Below, piece after piece: positions 47,458 to 58,015 of a stretch of 64,000 bases of DNA (position 1 is its first letter; the number at the start of each line of letters is the position of its first letter). The stretch comes from Kalmusia sp. IMI 367209 (lineage: Eukaryota > Ascomycota > Dothideomycetes > Pleosporales > Didymosphaeriaceae), in NCBI GenBank assembly GCA_027946365.1, contig JAPEUQ010000013.1, forward strand, positions 806,001-870,000, read 5' to 3'. The notes under the pieces are model-generated. The model had not been told where the DNA came from, searched no databases, and worked only from the letters and a program-made list of their open reading frames with translations. Made by a program: the position numbers and the translations under genes.

Positions 47458-47904
47458 AAAAGGCGCGAAAGGCAGCCATTTTGTCTACCGGGAGCCCTTA
47501 GAGGCTGAGGCTATGGTGAATAGGCGAGCTTTCGGGGCTGAAGCTGCAGGCAGGCGCGGGGACGCATTCCATCTAAACCGCTTCGGGACGAGCCAGGCAT
47601 CTATGGTTCGCGGTAGTGTCACGGCCTAGAACTGAAACATGAAGGCGACTACCATTGACCTCTCGTTTGTATGAATTATCTCTCGCCTGATGAGCTGTCC
47701 ATTCCGCGTGCACTGCCGCGAGACGGCGCCCTGCGCCTTCGCATGTTCACCTGAGACGTGAGACTCTCGTATCCTGATCACCGTTTTGCCCGCGAGCTCG
47801 AGCTTACACGTCTATTTCTCACTTCATCTTGACCGCTCGATGCTGTCCCTTCGTCTCTTGCCTCTTATCGGCCTCCTCGCATTTGCATCTGGGAATAGAC
47901 AATC
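47458..47904. promoter_or_regulatory. Head-to-head promoter region
   Basis: 447 bp between the tail-anchored protein gene and the DUF7730-like gene. No other gene was supported. Confidence 0.4.
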
Positions 47905-48501
47905 ATGTTCGAATGGCTGAGAAGCTTGTTCTCCCAGGCACCTCTACAATCCAACCGCGAGCGGCAGAGGGCGCTGAAAAGTCGAAATCGAGACCTATCA
48001 GCTGACCGGATACGCCGTAAAACCAAACCTCAAGACAAATCACCGCTACTCTCCAAGCTACCTCTCGAATTGCGACTCATGATCTACGACCTGGTTCTCT
48101 GCGAGACGAACCAAGTCTACATCATCGTCAAAGGCGGCAAGCGCGGAAGTGACACAACAGAACTGTACGGCAGAACATGTTCTGAGCCGAGGAGATATTG
48201 TCCTCCGGGCTCGCAATGCAGGGTGCACAGTCAGCTGTTGTTGACTTGTCGGATGGTGTAAGCTTACAAAGGTCGCAGTTCGTTAAGCGAAAGACTATTG
48301 ACAAATATCAGGTATCGCGAAGCAATTGATGTTCTATACTCCGGGAACGGATTCATATTTGAGAATGAGGATAACTTTGTTCTTTTCTCGCGGCTCGTTG
48401 TTGCGCATCGGCTTCGTAGGATTAAAAGAGTCTGTATTGGAACGTTTGACTACCAGGGGAACCCGCGATTCAAGCCTTTACCTTTGGACTTACTAGATTA
48501 G
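47905..48501 (+). CDS. DUF7730-like (F-box-like) protein, short
   Basis: Exons 47905-48257 and 48312-48501 (180 residues), phase 2 intron. A basic N-terminus precedes SPLLSKLPLELRLMIYDLVL, an F-box-like motif that opens the fungal domain I know as DUF7730. LLLTCRMVYREAIDVLYSGN is restored across the intron, then FIFENEDNFVLFSRLV. It ends soon after VCIGTFDYQGNPRF. Family members usually continue for another 80-150 residues, so this copy may be truncated at the C-terminus. The domain probably mediates protein interactions, perhaps SCF-like; the role is unknown. Repeat copies B and C begin just 3' of it. A related, frameshifted gene lies at 54346-55378. Confidence 0.6.
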
Positions 48502-48547
48502 ACTTATGTGTATTATAGCATGAACTCAACAATTTACCCAGTATACA

Positions 48548-48662
48548 TGTAATAACAAGCAGCAAAGGATTGTACTCAGTCTAAGATAGTAAACTTGAAA
48601 AGATAACAGCGGTTCCACTCATACTTTTTTAACTTGAAGATGTGCTAAAATGCGGTGGCAAT
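48548..48662 (+). repeat. Dispersed repeat copy B
   Basis: Alignable by eye with copy A (225-350) over about 110 bp and with copy C just downstream. Shared blocks are GTCTAAGATAGTAAAC, CAGCGGTTCCACTC, a T run and AAAATGCGGTG. Both B and C are followed by TTCATCCAGTAT (about 48667 and 48851), which suggests the duplicated unit is about 180 bp. Confidence 0.5.
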
Positions 48663-48710
48663 ATGTTCATCCAGTATCATTGTACTAGATTTGCAGTGGA
48701 AGGTGTGGGT

Positions 48711-48783
48711 AGCTAAAAAGAATAGTAAACGACAGAGTCGCAGCGGTTCCTCTCCTGCTTTATGGCTCAAAAGGCGCGTAAAG
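48711..48783 (+). repeat. Dispersed repeat copy C
   Basis: A second tandem copy: AATAGTAAAC, CGCAGCGGTTCC, TCTCCTGCTTTATGGCTC and AAAAGGCG. Closest to copy A in the CTCCTGCTTT...GCTCAAAA part and to copy B in the GTAAAC part. Confidence 0.45.
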
Positions 48784-49725
48784 AGGAATAACATAGAAAG
48801 GTTTACGCTTCAGTAACCTTATTAGATCGATCTTGTTAGATTCATCCAGTATAGTGACCCCAAGTTCTACTATAGCATAAAACAGTATCTCAGAAAGCAA
48901 AAAAAAGAATCCAAAGATACGGAATGTAGGTCACTTCCAAGCATTTTCAAGCAGTAGGGAGGTCACCCACCCGAGTAAAAGGAAACAAAAAAAAAGGAAA
49001 AACATACAACAGTGGGTATTCGCTAGCCGTCACCGATCTAGCTACTAATCCACCGGTATCCTGCTTAAGTACCGCTGAGCGAACGGGAAGCGCTGTAGTC
49101 AGGATCCTCTGGTCGTATGTGCTTATTCGGTTGCTGCAGAATAACTATAAAGACGCATTGCCGTGCACCAGTGCGGCACTTAAAATCAAGTGATGATTAT
49201 CCACGGCGGGCATTCTTTGATTCAAAGGGCACAAAGGGTTTGGGGTGATATTTGGCAAGCATGTCATACCCTTCCCTAATGTAGCATTCTAGTAGGGGGT
49301 TTTTGACGCAAAGAGGTATCTGAGCATACGTTACAAAAAGTAAATTAAAAGAAAATTTAATGTCGCATGTTTGGGTAACGATGGCACGCACGAGTAAGGG
49401 GGCACGGACATGTATGCTTCAGTGGCTCAATTAATTATCATTAAGTGTGGGTCTGTCGTCTATCTAAACATCGTGTTCTTCTCATCAAACAACACCCCTC
49501 CCACCATCCAGGTTTCTCCAAATATGTATAAGAACAAGAATGCCAACAATTATGTAGGTCGAATGCTGTACCTACCCGCCCCATTAAACGCCTGCCATGC
49601 TACCAATGCACAATTATTTTATGCAATGCCGGGTATTGTACATGGCGATAGCTGAACGCGAAGCTTTTGCAATGGCAAGGCCAAAGATGCTCAAATGTGT
49701 AAAGTGAGAACTGTGACAGATCCGC

Positions 49726-50577
49726 TTATAGGATCAAAGCCGCCGCAAGGATACCGATCATGGCTCCGAAAGTGGCGCCCTGGGACAAGGTAGACGGAGC
49801 AGAATTGGGAGCATCGGGGGTCCCGCTTCCGGTAGGAGTGGCGGTCGAAGAAGCGGAAGAGACACGCGACACTGGACCACTAGGCTTGGTGCCGTTGATA
49901 GAGGTGAGGGGAATAGCGGATAGTGTAGATGAGCTTGACTCGGCTGAGCTGGTGATGCTGGCGGTGGTGCTGTTGCTGCTGCTACCGCTTGACTCTGCTG
50001 TGCTCGAGGCCGTGCTGGATGCCGCAGCCGACGAACTGGACGAGGTGGGCTCATCGACGAACGAAGCTATGATGCGGATTTCCTCACACTGTGCGCCAAT
50101 CCACTCGTCGTAGAGATTGAAGAAGCCGCCGCTCCTGCAATTCCACCACCTTGTGGTGCCACCGAGCGCCAGGGAATCGTTTTGGCAGACGGAGAAACCA
50201 CCAGTGTAGATAGCGCCTGCTTGCGGTGGGCCATCGAATTGGAATTGATGGTTTGCGACGACGGATCCGGTACGTTTCCAGCCGTCGGTGAGCACACCAT
50301 CTTCCAGCGTTAGGTAAAGGGGAGCCATCGGCATCCTAAAATAGGGAATCAGCTCTAGAGAACGGATCGTTTCTTGCCAGACAAAGCCTACCTCGACTGC
50401 TGTGGCTCGCTTTCTCGACACCTGGGCCACCGGAATGTACCCAATGGTGAAGTTGCCTTTCGGGCTCCTGTCACATCCCGCTGGGGCGGACTCGCTGGGC
50501 TCAATGCCAATTTCGACAGCTTGTGCAAAGGCGGTGGCCGCGTAGGAGAGCGCGCCGAGGATCGTGGCCGTGCGCAT
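49726..50577 (-). CDS. PIR-type, GPI-anchored cell-wall protein
   Basis: 283 residues read without splicing from the ATG at 50577. Signal peptide MRTATILGALSYAATAFA; the mature part begins near QAVEIGIE. The wall domain has LTLEDGVLTD, GSVVANHQFQFDGPPQAGAI, YTGGFSVCQNDSLALGG, FFNLYDEWIGAQC and EEIRI, which match the C-terminal four-cysteine region of PIR/Cis3 wall proteins. A Ser/Thr-rich stalk (about 180-255) and a hydrophobic end (ATFGAMIGILAAALIL) indicate GPI anchoring. Around residues 62-80 a 56-nt intron-like stretch (GTAGGC...TTTTAG) is open in frame. Removing it shifts the frame unless one C of the following C4 run is also absent. The first PIR cysteine is not visible, so that part of the model is uncertain. 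Confidence 0.78.
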   Translation of the reverse strand: MRTATILGALSYAATAFAQAVEIGIEPSESAPAGCDRSPKGNFTIGYIPVAQVSRKRATAVEVGFVWQETIRSLELIPYFRMPMAPLYLTLEDGVLTDGWKRTGSVVANHQFQFDGPPQAGAIYTGGFSVCQNDSLALGGTTRWWNCRSGGFFNLYDEWIGAQCEEIRIIASFVDEPTSSSSSAAASSTASSTAESSGSSSNSTTASITSSAESSSSTLSAIPLTSINGTKPSGPVSRVSSASSTATPTGSGTPDAPNSAPSTLSQGATFGAMIGILAAALIL

Positions 50578-51293
50578 CGTGGAGAGTGGTCGTCGCTTGC
50601 AGGGGTAATATAGATGCTGGAGTGCGGGTCGAGGCTATTGACAAGCGCAGCGACAATACTGTTGAATATATGGGGGAGGATTGAAATGTCCAAAATACTG
50701 TCGCGTCGTAAGACTGCGGTGGTGAAGAAGATATGGGTATGGGGGGGTGGGTGAAAACAGGACGAGGCTGGTTCGCGTCCAAGTAATTTATCGGAACACC
50801 AGCAAGGAAACAACGATCTGCAGGACCGTGCCTGCATCGCTAGCCACTGCTCTTGCCGCATTGGGCGGAGGCGCCGCAGAACCAAGCATGCACCCCTGAG
50901 CCCAAATTGCGTGTGACGACACTCGTGGGCCTTAGCGACCGTTAGTCCCCCGCCATCCCCGTTATCACTGCGAGCGTGCGCGCGTACCGGCCTGAGCGAC
51001 ACGTCAACACAAACAAGCCCGACTCCTCTGCCAGGCCCGCCATGGCAAGCGTTGTGAGGACTCCGAGAACGGGTCCACTGAAGTATGTGCTCAAGTAATT
51101 ACATACGGATTGCACCTATGCGCATGCTAAAGGAAAAAAAGCCATCGTCGATCCTTGTCAACGCCACACGCGCGTAGATTGTTCATTCTCGTGCCGCCGC
51201 GCCACACGCCCCACACTGCCCGTTCAACCACCGGTCTCTGCAAATTCAGACGTGGGCCAGCACACGCGTTCAAAACCGTTGGACTCGTCCCCT
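50578..51293. promoter_or_regulatory. Intergenic, promoter of the PIR-like gene
   Basis: Includes a TATA-like CATATATTC in the minus sense at 50665-50673, about 90 bp before the ATG at 50577. The rest lies downstream of the Q/P-rich gene; no further gene was seen. Confidence 0.45.
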
Positions 51294-53661
51294 TCACACC
51301 AAGCTTCCGTAGTTCGGCTTGTAGCCATTTCCCGCAGCGCTTGAAAAGTTGATTCCTCCTTGCGTCATGGTGTGGTTCATCATGTTGCTGGATTGCTGCT
51401 GCATTTGCAGCCCGTGCAATTTCAGGGCTGCCTCCGCATCTTGCGCTTGAGCTGCTCCCTGCGGCGCAACGTGCGTAGTGCCACTTTGCTGCGAGGCGTC
51501 TCGATGCAAGTTGCCTTGCATTTGCGCAACTACCTCCTCGCACACGCGACTAACAGCTTCAGTGCTGATAGCCGTGGCTCGTGACACGAGAGCAGGTGAC
51601 TCGTTCTTGTCACGTTTCTGGATATCGGGCTGATTGAAGACGCCTGGCTTGTACGTGTCTGCGCAAAATGCGGACAGCGTCTTCTCCAGTTCTTCGGGCT
51701 GATGTAACATCCCTAGGAAGAAGTATTTGTACCAGCCTGCACGATTAAGAGCTGGCATGTACGTTGCATATGATGCACTCGCCAAAGCGGAAGCTTCTGA
51801 TATCTTCACTTCGTGCGAGTGAGTCTGCCTTTCAAAGTTCCATGTAGGCATCAATGAAGGTTGGCATGGTACCATGATGTGCGGCACGCCTTCAAGACTC
51901 CAGATCTTAGCAAAGGCGCTGTACGAATTGTGGGCGAAAAGTTCTGTCTGCGTCAGTCGAGGTCACGTTAACCATCGTGAGGGACGTACGAGCAGCCTCC
52001 TCGGGCAGCCGTTGCACCCTCCAACTCTCCAACACCTTGCTTGCCTCCAGCAATCCCGTGTTTTGAGGCTCGAACCGTCTATCTAAACTGTCGAATATTA
52101 GATCTGCAATAATGTAGAATTCGCGTGTCGGCAGCTCAGTCGTTGGGTCTGAAAATCTCCAGGGATCAGCCAGAGGCAGGCTACTAGTACTCACGGCACG
52201 CCGAGGGATGGTAAAACCCGGTCCAGGTGACGAGTTTTGCCCCGATGCAGGCCGATAAGCTTGATATTGCGCTGCTTGTGTCGGGTTTGAAGGGACCTGT
52301 TCGGGCTTGGAGCCTTCTACGATACTTAAGTTGCCTAGATCAGCCGGCAATTCGGCAATGAACTCTGTAGGGTTGGACTTTGGAGGAGCGTTATGGGGTG
52401 TCGCAGTGGGGGGCGGAGTTAATTGCTGTTGAGGCGGGTTCGGCTGAGTGTGGTGGTGGTGCTGCTGCTGCTGCTGCTGCTGCTGAGAAGAGGCAGTGGG
52501 GGGAAGGGGTTGTTGATTCTCGGACGAATGCGGAGGGGTGCTTCCTGAAGGTGGCATTTGCATCTGCTGCAGCTGTGGGCTCACTGGTGACATAGCTGTC
52601 CACTGCTGCTGCTGTGGTTGCGGAGACTGCTGTGACTGTTGTGGCTGCTGCTGGTTAGGATGAGTAGGGACGGGTGGCGCTGTGTTATACTGTTGCGGTG
52701 GAGGTGTCGGGTTGAAGGGAGGTGGTGATTGGGGAACAGGAGAAGGCTGTTGATGCGGCGCGGGTGTCGGTGGTGCCCACTGATGTTGCTGTTGCTTCTC
52801 TTGCGGCGGAGGTGCATTGGGAGGTGTATTGGCAGCTGGTGGATGTTGTTGACCCACGTTGTACAAATGGGGCTGCGAGCCACCAATGACTCCTGTTTGT
52901 TGACCTGAAGCCTGTCCATGCGGGGTCTGCGGTGACAACCCTTGAGGCTGCCCCTGATTGAACTGTACCTGTGCATGTTTTCCAGGTGGCTGGCCCCCAT
53001 AGGTATGGCTTTGCTCTACTGAATTGGAGTTGGGGCCCGGGCTGTGGTACTGCTGCTGGGGCGTTTGCGGATGTTGAGGAGCCTGTTGGTTCAGTGATGG
53101 CGGCGTCTGCTGAGGAAAATAGTTATTTTGCCCTAAGTTTCCCGAAGCAGGAGTCCCATAAGACGATTGTGCATAGGGTGACTGCTGTGGAGTCTGATAC
53201 ACACTCTGCGGTCCAGAGCTAAACTGCTGGCCTTGAGTCTGATAGTTCTGTGGCTGAGTTTGCTGATACTGCTGAACCTGCGGCTGGCCCTGTTGCTGAT
53301 GCGGCTGCTGCTGTTGGTAGCTATGGTAATTCTGGTAGCTTTCCAGGTGCTGTGGGGTAGACTGTTTGGGTTGCTTGTTCCCTAACTTGGAGCTAATTGT
53401 CTTCCCTAGCTTATCCAGCATAGGCTTCCCTTGCGTCACTGCCTGGTTGAACACTTGTCCGAACGCCTTTGTAGGTTTGTGCGAGCCCGAAGGGTTGTAG
53501 CCCGGTGCGGGCGCTCCGTACGATGAGGACGCTTGTGGCTGATAGCCATAGTGGGGTTGCTGCTGTTGCTGTTGCTGCTGGCTGAATCCTTGAGCTGGCT
53601 GCGGGTTCTGGTTCGGCGCGACATATGCTCCCGGGGGAGGTGCTGAAGGAAAATGCGACAT
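51294..53661 (-). CDS. Q/P-rich low-complexity protein with a conserved C-terminal domain
   Basis: Exons 51990-53661 and 51294-51943 (773 residues), phase 1 intron of 46 nt. Residues 1-440 are glutamine/proline-rich with uninterrupted Q tracts (about eight Q followed by HHHH near residue 400), disordered and prion-like. A helical segment (KAFGQVFNQAVTQGKPMLDK) lies at about 65-95. The conserved C-terminal part has LPTREFYIIADLIFDSLDRR, NTGLLEASKVLESWR, AAQLFAHNSYSAFAKIWSLE restored across the intron, GVPHIMVPCQPSLMPTWNF, ATYMPALNRAGWYKYFFLGM, FCADTYKPGVFNQPD and ISTEAVSRVCEEV. I recall this C-terminal domain in unnamed Pezizomycotina proteins. It might be a condensate or scaffold protein; this is inference from composition only. 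Confidence 0.78.
52452..52485. repeat. Triplet repeat encoding a Gln/His tract
   Basis: (GTG)n followed by (CTG)n on the plus strand, encoding poly-Gln then poly-His in the minus-strand gene. Pure triplets are prone to slippage, so length variation between strains is expected. Confidence 0.85.
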
Positions 53662-54345
53662 GGTGTTACTTCAAGCAGGTGTGATAGTGCAATCAAATGT
53701 GGTGGACGATGGGATGGAAGACAGCACGCCCGCGCGTAGCCGCGGACCAAACGGGGCTGGCGACATCTGGAGATCAGCTCGACAAATACGAGCCTTGGCA
53801 CTGAACGTCTTTGCTTTATCGAATTGGGAAGAAGAAGAAAATGGGAATGCGCAGCGCATTTGGGTGTCTGTCATTGCATCTGAACAGCCTAGCATGTATG
53901 ATATGCCCAGCCTTTGACGCGGGGGCATGTTTGATGGACAGAGCCTTGATCTGGTTGCCGCCTTTTCCAGCTGTCCAATCGGAGTGCGCAGCGCCCGCGT
54001 TGCGCGTCTGCCCCTCCCATCCGTCTCATCCATCTTGTTGCGAATGATTGATAAACCACAATCATACATTTGCAATACATAGCTATCAATACTTCCACTC
54101 TAAATTTTCCACGGTACATGATATCACGAACCAGACGCACTCAGCTCACCTGCTGCGCCCCTTTGCAGGGGTAGCACAGAACAGGCACGACAGGTCACAA
54201 AATCTGAACTTCGTCTGACTGACAACTCACATTCGTATTGCCTACAACCTCAGCTATTCTTTATTTTTTCACGTGTTCTGCTTAAGTAGTGCTATCGATA
54301 GTAGTAACGAAACATTCTCGTCGCCGTCATAGTATCGAACGCACT
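53662..54345. promoter_or_regulatory. Head-to-head promoter region
   Basis: 684 bp between the Q/P-rich gene and the second DUF7730-like gene. Chance ORFs on both strands; none is supported. Confidence 0.4.
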
Positions 54346-55378
54346 ATGGCGCTTCCGAAAGAGCCCTGGCAACCGAAAGACACAAAGCTTCAGTATTACG
54401 CGTTTAGATATCCCACGCTGTTTTCATGGTTGAACTGGGTTCTGTGTCCGGTTACGTGCGGATGTATCTGGTGTTGGACGACGCCTAGAGATCAGATCTA
54501 CAGTGATCTAAAACGCGACCACCTGCCGCCGGTGAGACAGCGCATGGCTGACATTCACTTCGCGCGCGAAGGACGAAAGCTTAATCGCCGCAATAGCCTT
54601 TCTATCGACCAGCCCATTGGGAAAATAAGCCGCGTCTTCAAAAGAAGAAAATTTGTTTCAAATCAAACCAGCTCACCGCTCTTCTCGAAGCTACCTTTCG
54701 AGGTTCGAAATGAAATATTCAAACAAGTCTTATTCGATACAGGCGCCGTCTTCATATCCACTACACCTTTAGACCCCCCTTGATCCGAGTAGCTTCGAGC
54801 ACATTTGTGCCAAAGCTTGCGAAACCGGCTTAGGTGGACCTTCAGGCCTCAATGATCTCGATACGGTTGGTTCCGATCTCCAGACCAACGATTCCAGCGT
54901 GAATATCGCACTACTTCAAACTTGCCGTCTAATCTACACGGAAGCGGTCCCCATACTCTACTCTCAGTCACAGTTTGTCTTCAAAAGTGCTAGAACCCTT
55001 GTGGCTTTTTCGCATAGTATACCACAAACGCACTTTGAGAAAATCCGTTCCATCCGCATGGAGTTCTCCAAAATGGCGCACTCAGGACGAAATGGCGACA
55101 GAAAAAGCGATTTCATTGTCCCATTTCGCCAACCAATGCAACGATTTTTCCAGACTCTTCGGTCCCTGCAGCGTCTCCAGTCCATCTACATTGTTTTTAA
55201 CGTCACGGCCCCCCGAAAGGTGTCCGATTCTAATCTCGATGAGATGTTGCAGCAAATGCGAGAGTACGTCGAGAGGATTGCAGCGGCGACTACCAAGCAA
55301 TGCAGAATTCATCTTCTGGTTTGGAACTGGGCAAATTTGTCTTATCAAACAATAGAGCAAGGTTTGATAGAAATTTGA
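54346..55378 (+). pseudogene. DUF7730-like protein, frameshifted
   Basis: The ATG at 54346 opens MALPKEPWQPKD, then a cysteine/tryptophan-rich hydrophobic segment (WVLCPVTCGCIWCW). SPLFSKLPFEVRNEIFKQVL is the F-box-like start of DUF7730. The frame stops at 54781 just after a six-C run (54774-54779). From there the next frame continues without a stop to 55378: SSFEHICAKAC, NIALLQTCRLIYTEAVPILY, FVFKSARTLVAF, IRSIRMEFSKM, LQRLQSIYIVFN and HLLVWNWANL. With five C the two parts join as one protein of about 343 residues. No intron borders are available. A single-base homopolymer insertion is the simplest reading, from recent inactivation or an assembly error. The complete C-terminal half contrasts with the shorter paralogue at 47905. 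Confidence 0.7.
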
Positions 55379-55805
55379 AGAAGTTCTTTTTCTCGGCTTG
55401 TAGGATATAGAGCACATCTATTATTTTTTTACACTATCATAGCAGTACTGACCCGATCTGCTTTATAACATTACAATATTACGATGCAAAAATAGACACT
55501 TCGCTGTGAAATTTCCCTCGGGTTACAGCAGGCTCACTATGCACCTAGATCGCAACTCAAAGTCGAATAGCTGATCACCATTACTGCGATCTTACAGGAT
55601 ACGAAGTACTCATTCTGAATGCCAATATATATAATGTGATATGGGTGCGACCTGAAGAGGGAGGTGTACATTGGAACACGTCTCATAGGGCATTCATCGA
55701 TAAACATGTCATTGAAACAGGCCTGACTGTCTAAGCTTGTATAGAGTGGTGGTAAGTCCGATCTAATGATACACGCATTCCTACAATGTCCCCTTGTGGC
55801 CTCTC
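55379..55805. other. Intergenic between convergent genes
   Basis: 427 bp of 3' flanks; the minus ORF 55537-55809 is unsupported. Confidence 0.4.
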
Positions 55806-56588
55806 TCATGTGAATGAGACCACGTACTCATCTAATTCGGAGAGAGCCTTAAGCTTCTGCACTGCTTTAGACACGCTAGCATGTTCAGATCTGTGTTCGA
55901 TCTCCTATATCACTGTTAGGCTCCACCCTGATCGTTACAACAGGAACTCAACTTACATCAACGCCTTTCCACCCCACTATCCCTACCCATGTCCCCTCAT
56001 CCTCTTCAATGCCCCAACCACTCCATTGTTCAAACTCGCCTTCTTTCTTCAACACCTCAAGGAAGTTGTCCCAAGCCCCCGTCAAGTCATTCTTCTTGTC
56101 CTGCGCAGCAGAGGCGATGAATATTTGTGCGACACCAAGTGAAAAGGTGTCAAGGAAGCTGGCAGAGCTTGGTGAGGGCTGAAACAGCTGGGGCCGTGCT
56201 TTTGCAGCCGCATATGGACCAAATACACCTACGAAGGCTTGGAAAGCTTCCGAGGCGGGGTAGAAGGCGTGAAAATCCGAAGCTTCGTTCCACTCTAGCC
56301 TTGACTATTAGTGCCCCTATCAATGAAGATGTTTTTTTATTACGTCTTTAGATAATGTGTACATGTATATACTCTCTGGGGAAAATTTTCGAGCTTACCT
56401 AGTCCTAAGATAGGTTTGTATTCAGAAGACACGTCTTTGCCGTTAAGCTTGATGATATGGCCAACATGGTTGGACAAACTACCAGGTACGGTGCTGAAAA
56501 CTTTAGGAACGCTTGTGCGGATAGCTACGAGCCCTTTTTGTGCAACGTCGGGTCGAAGTGAGCCGATGACGAGTTCGGAGATGGGCAT
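55806..56588 (-). CDS. ABM-like (dimeric alpha-beta barrel) protein
   Basis: Exons 56399-56588, 55957-56294 and 55806-55904 (208 residues). Introns of 104 and 52 nt have GTAAGC/GTAAGT donors and matching phases. The middle exon has no ATG and would be missed by start-to-stop scanning. Protein: MPISELVIGSLRPDVAQKGL, GHIIKLNGKDVSSEYKPILG joined to LEWNEASDFHAFYPASEAFQ, AQIFIASAAQ, WGIEEDEGTWVGIVGWKGVD, and a C-terminal helix-strand ending ELDEYVVSF. The two similar halves, each ending in a hydrophobic strand and an xxGWxxxxEHxxxxxS-like step, resemble the ABM/EthD-type stress-responsive barrel often found as a tandem in fungi. No signal peptide is seen. The function may be small-molecule handling or oxidation; it is not specific. 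Gene structure is well supported, the family name less so. Confidence 0.65.
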
Positions 56589-58015
56589 ATTGCTTGGCGT
56601 GAGACTAGTAAGGACGATGGTAATAGTAGGGCTAGCAAATGCTTTTCGTAGTTTGAAAGCGATGTGAATAGTATTTCTGGAACGCTCAGAGCTGAGAGAG
56701 AGCTCTGCGGCGTTCCGTGCAGCTATTATAGCTCAGTGTTGGTGGTACTCCGCCTGTGGAATTCCGCCTGCTGACCTTGATTGATAACACTGAGCTAAAC
56801 ACGGAATGATTCGGAAGGTTGCACAATAACTCTATATGCTCGTGTTTTCCGTCGGAACTTCCGGACTTCGCAGAAAAGAAGGTGCCTTTTAGAAGATGTG
56901 GCAATGGTCGTGACTACGTGTAAACATGCAGTCACGGAACTGCCTCTAATATAATAGCAACGAGAGACATTGTAATGAAGGGCTTTAGTGTGAATTAGTT
57001 GCATCATTTTAGATCAATTACAATAGTATGAAGTGTGTCTAGAAGGGAACGATCATAGGGCGTTCATAAGTGACCCAGAAAGTTCAGAAAGTTGGCCCCA
57101 CACCATTCACATTCGGCTAGTGCAACACCTCAATATCCTGGCCATACCTGGGATATTCCATGGAACCTCGTGCGTCACAATATATCTTCACACGCACCTC
57201 GCACGAGAGATTGTCTAAGTCAAAATACCGATTGAAGAGCTTTCGATCCGAACAGAGCACTCGCCTTTAGGCCCCTTTGATAAGACTAGGGATCGCCTAT
57301 TCCAGTAAGAGTCAGAGCAGAATCCTAAACTCTTCTGACCAAGTCCTCGTTCGTGGGTCTCTTCACACTTGCTTAATCAGTGCAAATTCAAAGTGTGTTC
57401 GAACTTTTAGTGAAAATAAATATCGTGAATTACATTAGATCGTGGCACAAAAAGAATGCCAAACAAGTTTTCAGACAAATGGCCTAAGATTTGACTGATT
57501 GCAAGGCATAGTTCCGAATTGAGAGGGTGGAATTTGTAAAAAGAATGCTGGGTATCGAATCATGTGAGAATATCTTGCTGCATGCTTGTTGCACGTGTCA
57601 AAAGACAGCACCACTGTTCTCCTCTTTTATTACTTTACTATACGTCTTTGTTTTTCATTTGCTTTACTTCATATGACCTGCTTTTTATATACCGCTTTAT
57701 TTTGAAAAATGCCTATGATGTGTCATTTCGGGACTATAAGTTGTGCTAACATTAGTTTTAATGCTATACGCCTTTGGTATGTTTGCAAATGAACTTAACA
57801 ATGATTGGTTTACTCGAGACAGTTTCTACATACACTTTGGGGACTTTCTAATAATTGCAGAGACCCGTAAGCTTCACATGTCGCTGCTTTTTGCTTCAAT
57901 AACCTTATAGTAGGCGCTGCTTATCGATCCAAAGCAAATATAACCTGTACTCAAGCCGCAATTGGTAATACCTAATCTTCCAAATCAATAGTTTAGTCTT
58001 TGTTACGTTCTAAAC
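56589..58015. other. Gene-less AT-rich stretch
   Basis: 1.4 kb with only short unsupported ORFs and many A/T runs. Nothing else was recognised. Confidence 0.45.

Larger units (their letters stand above)
48502..49725. other. AT-rich intergenic with repeats
   Basis: 1.2 kb with repeat copies B and C at its left end and a purine-rich, A-run tract at about 48895-49010. Small ORFs at 49197-49391 and 49410-49655 are unsupported. Confidence 0.45.
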
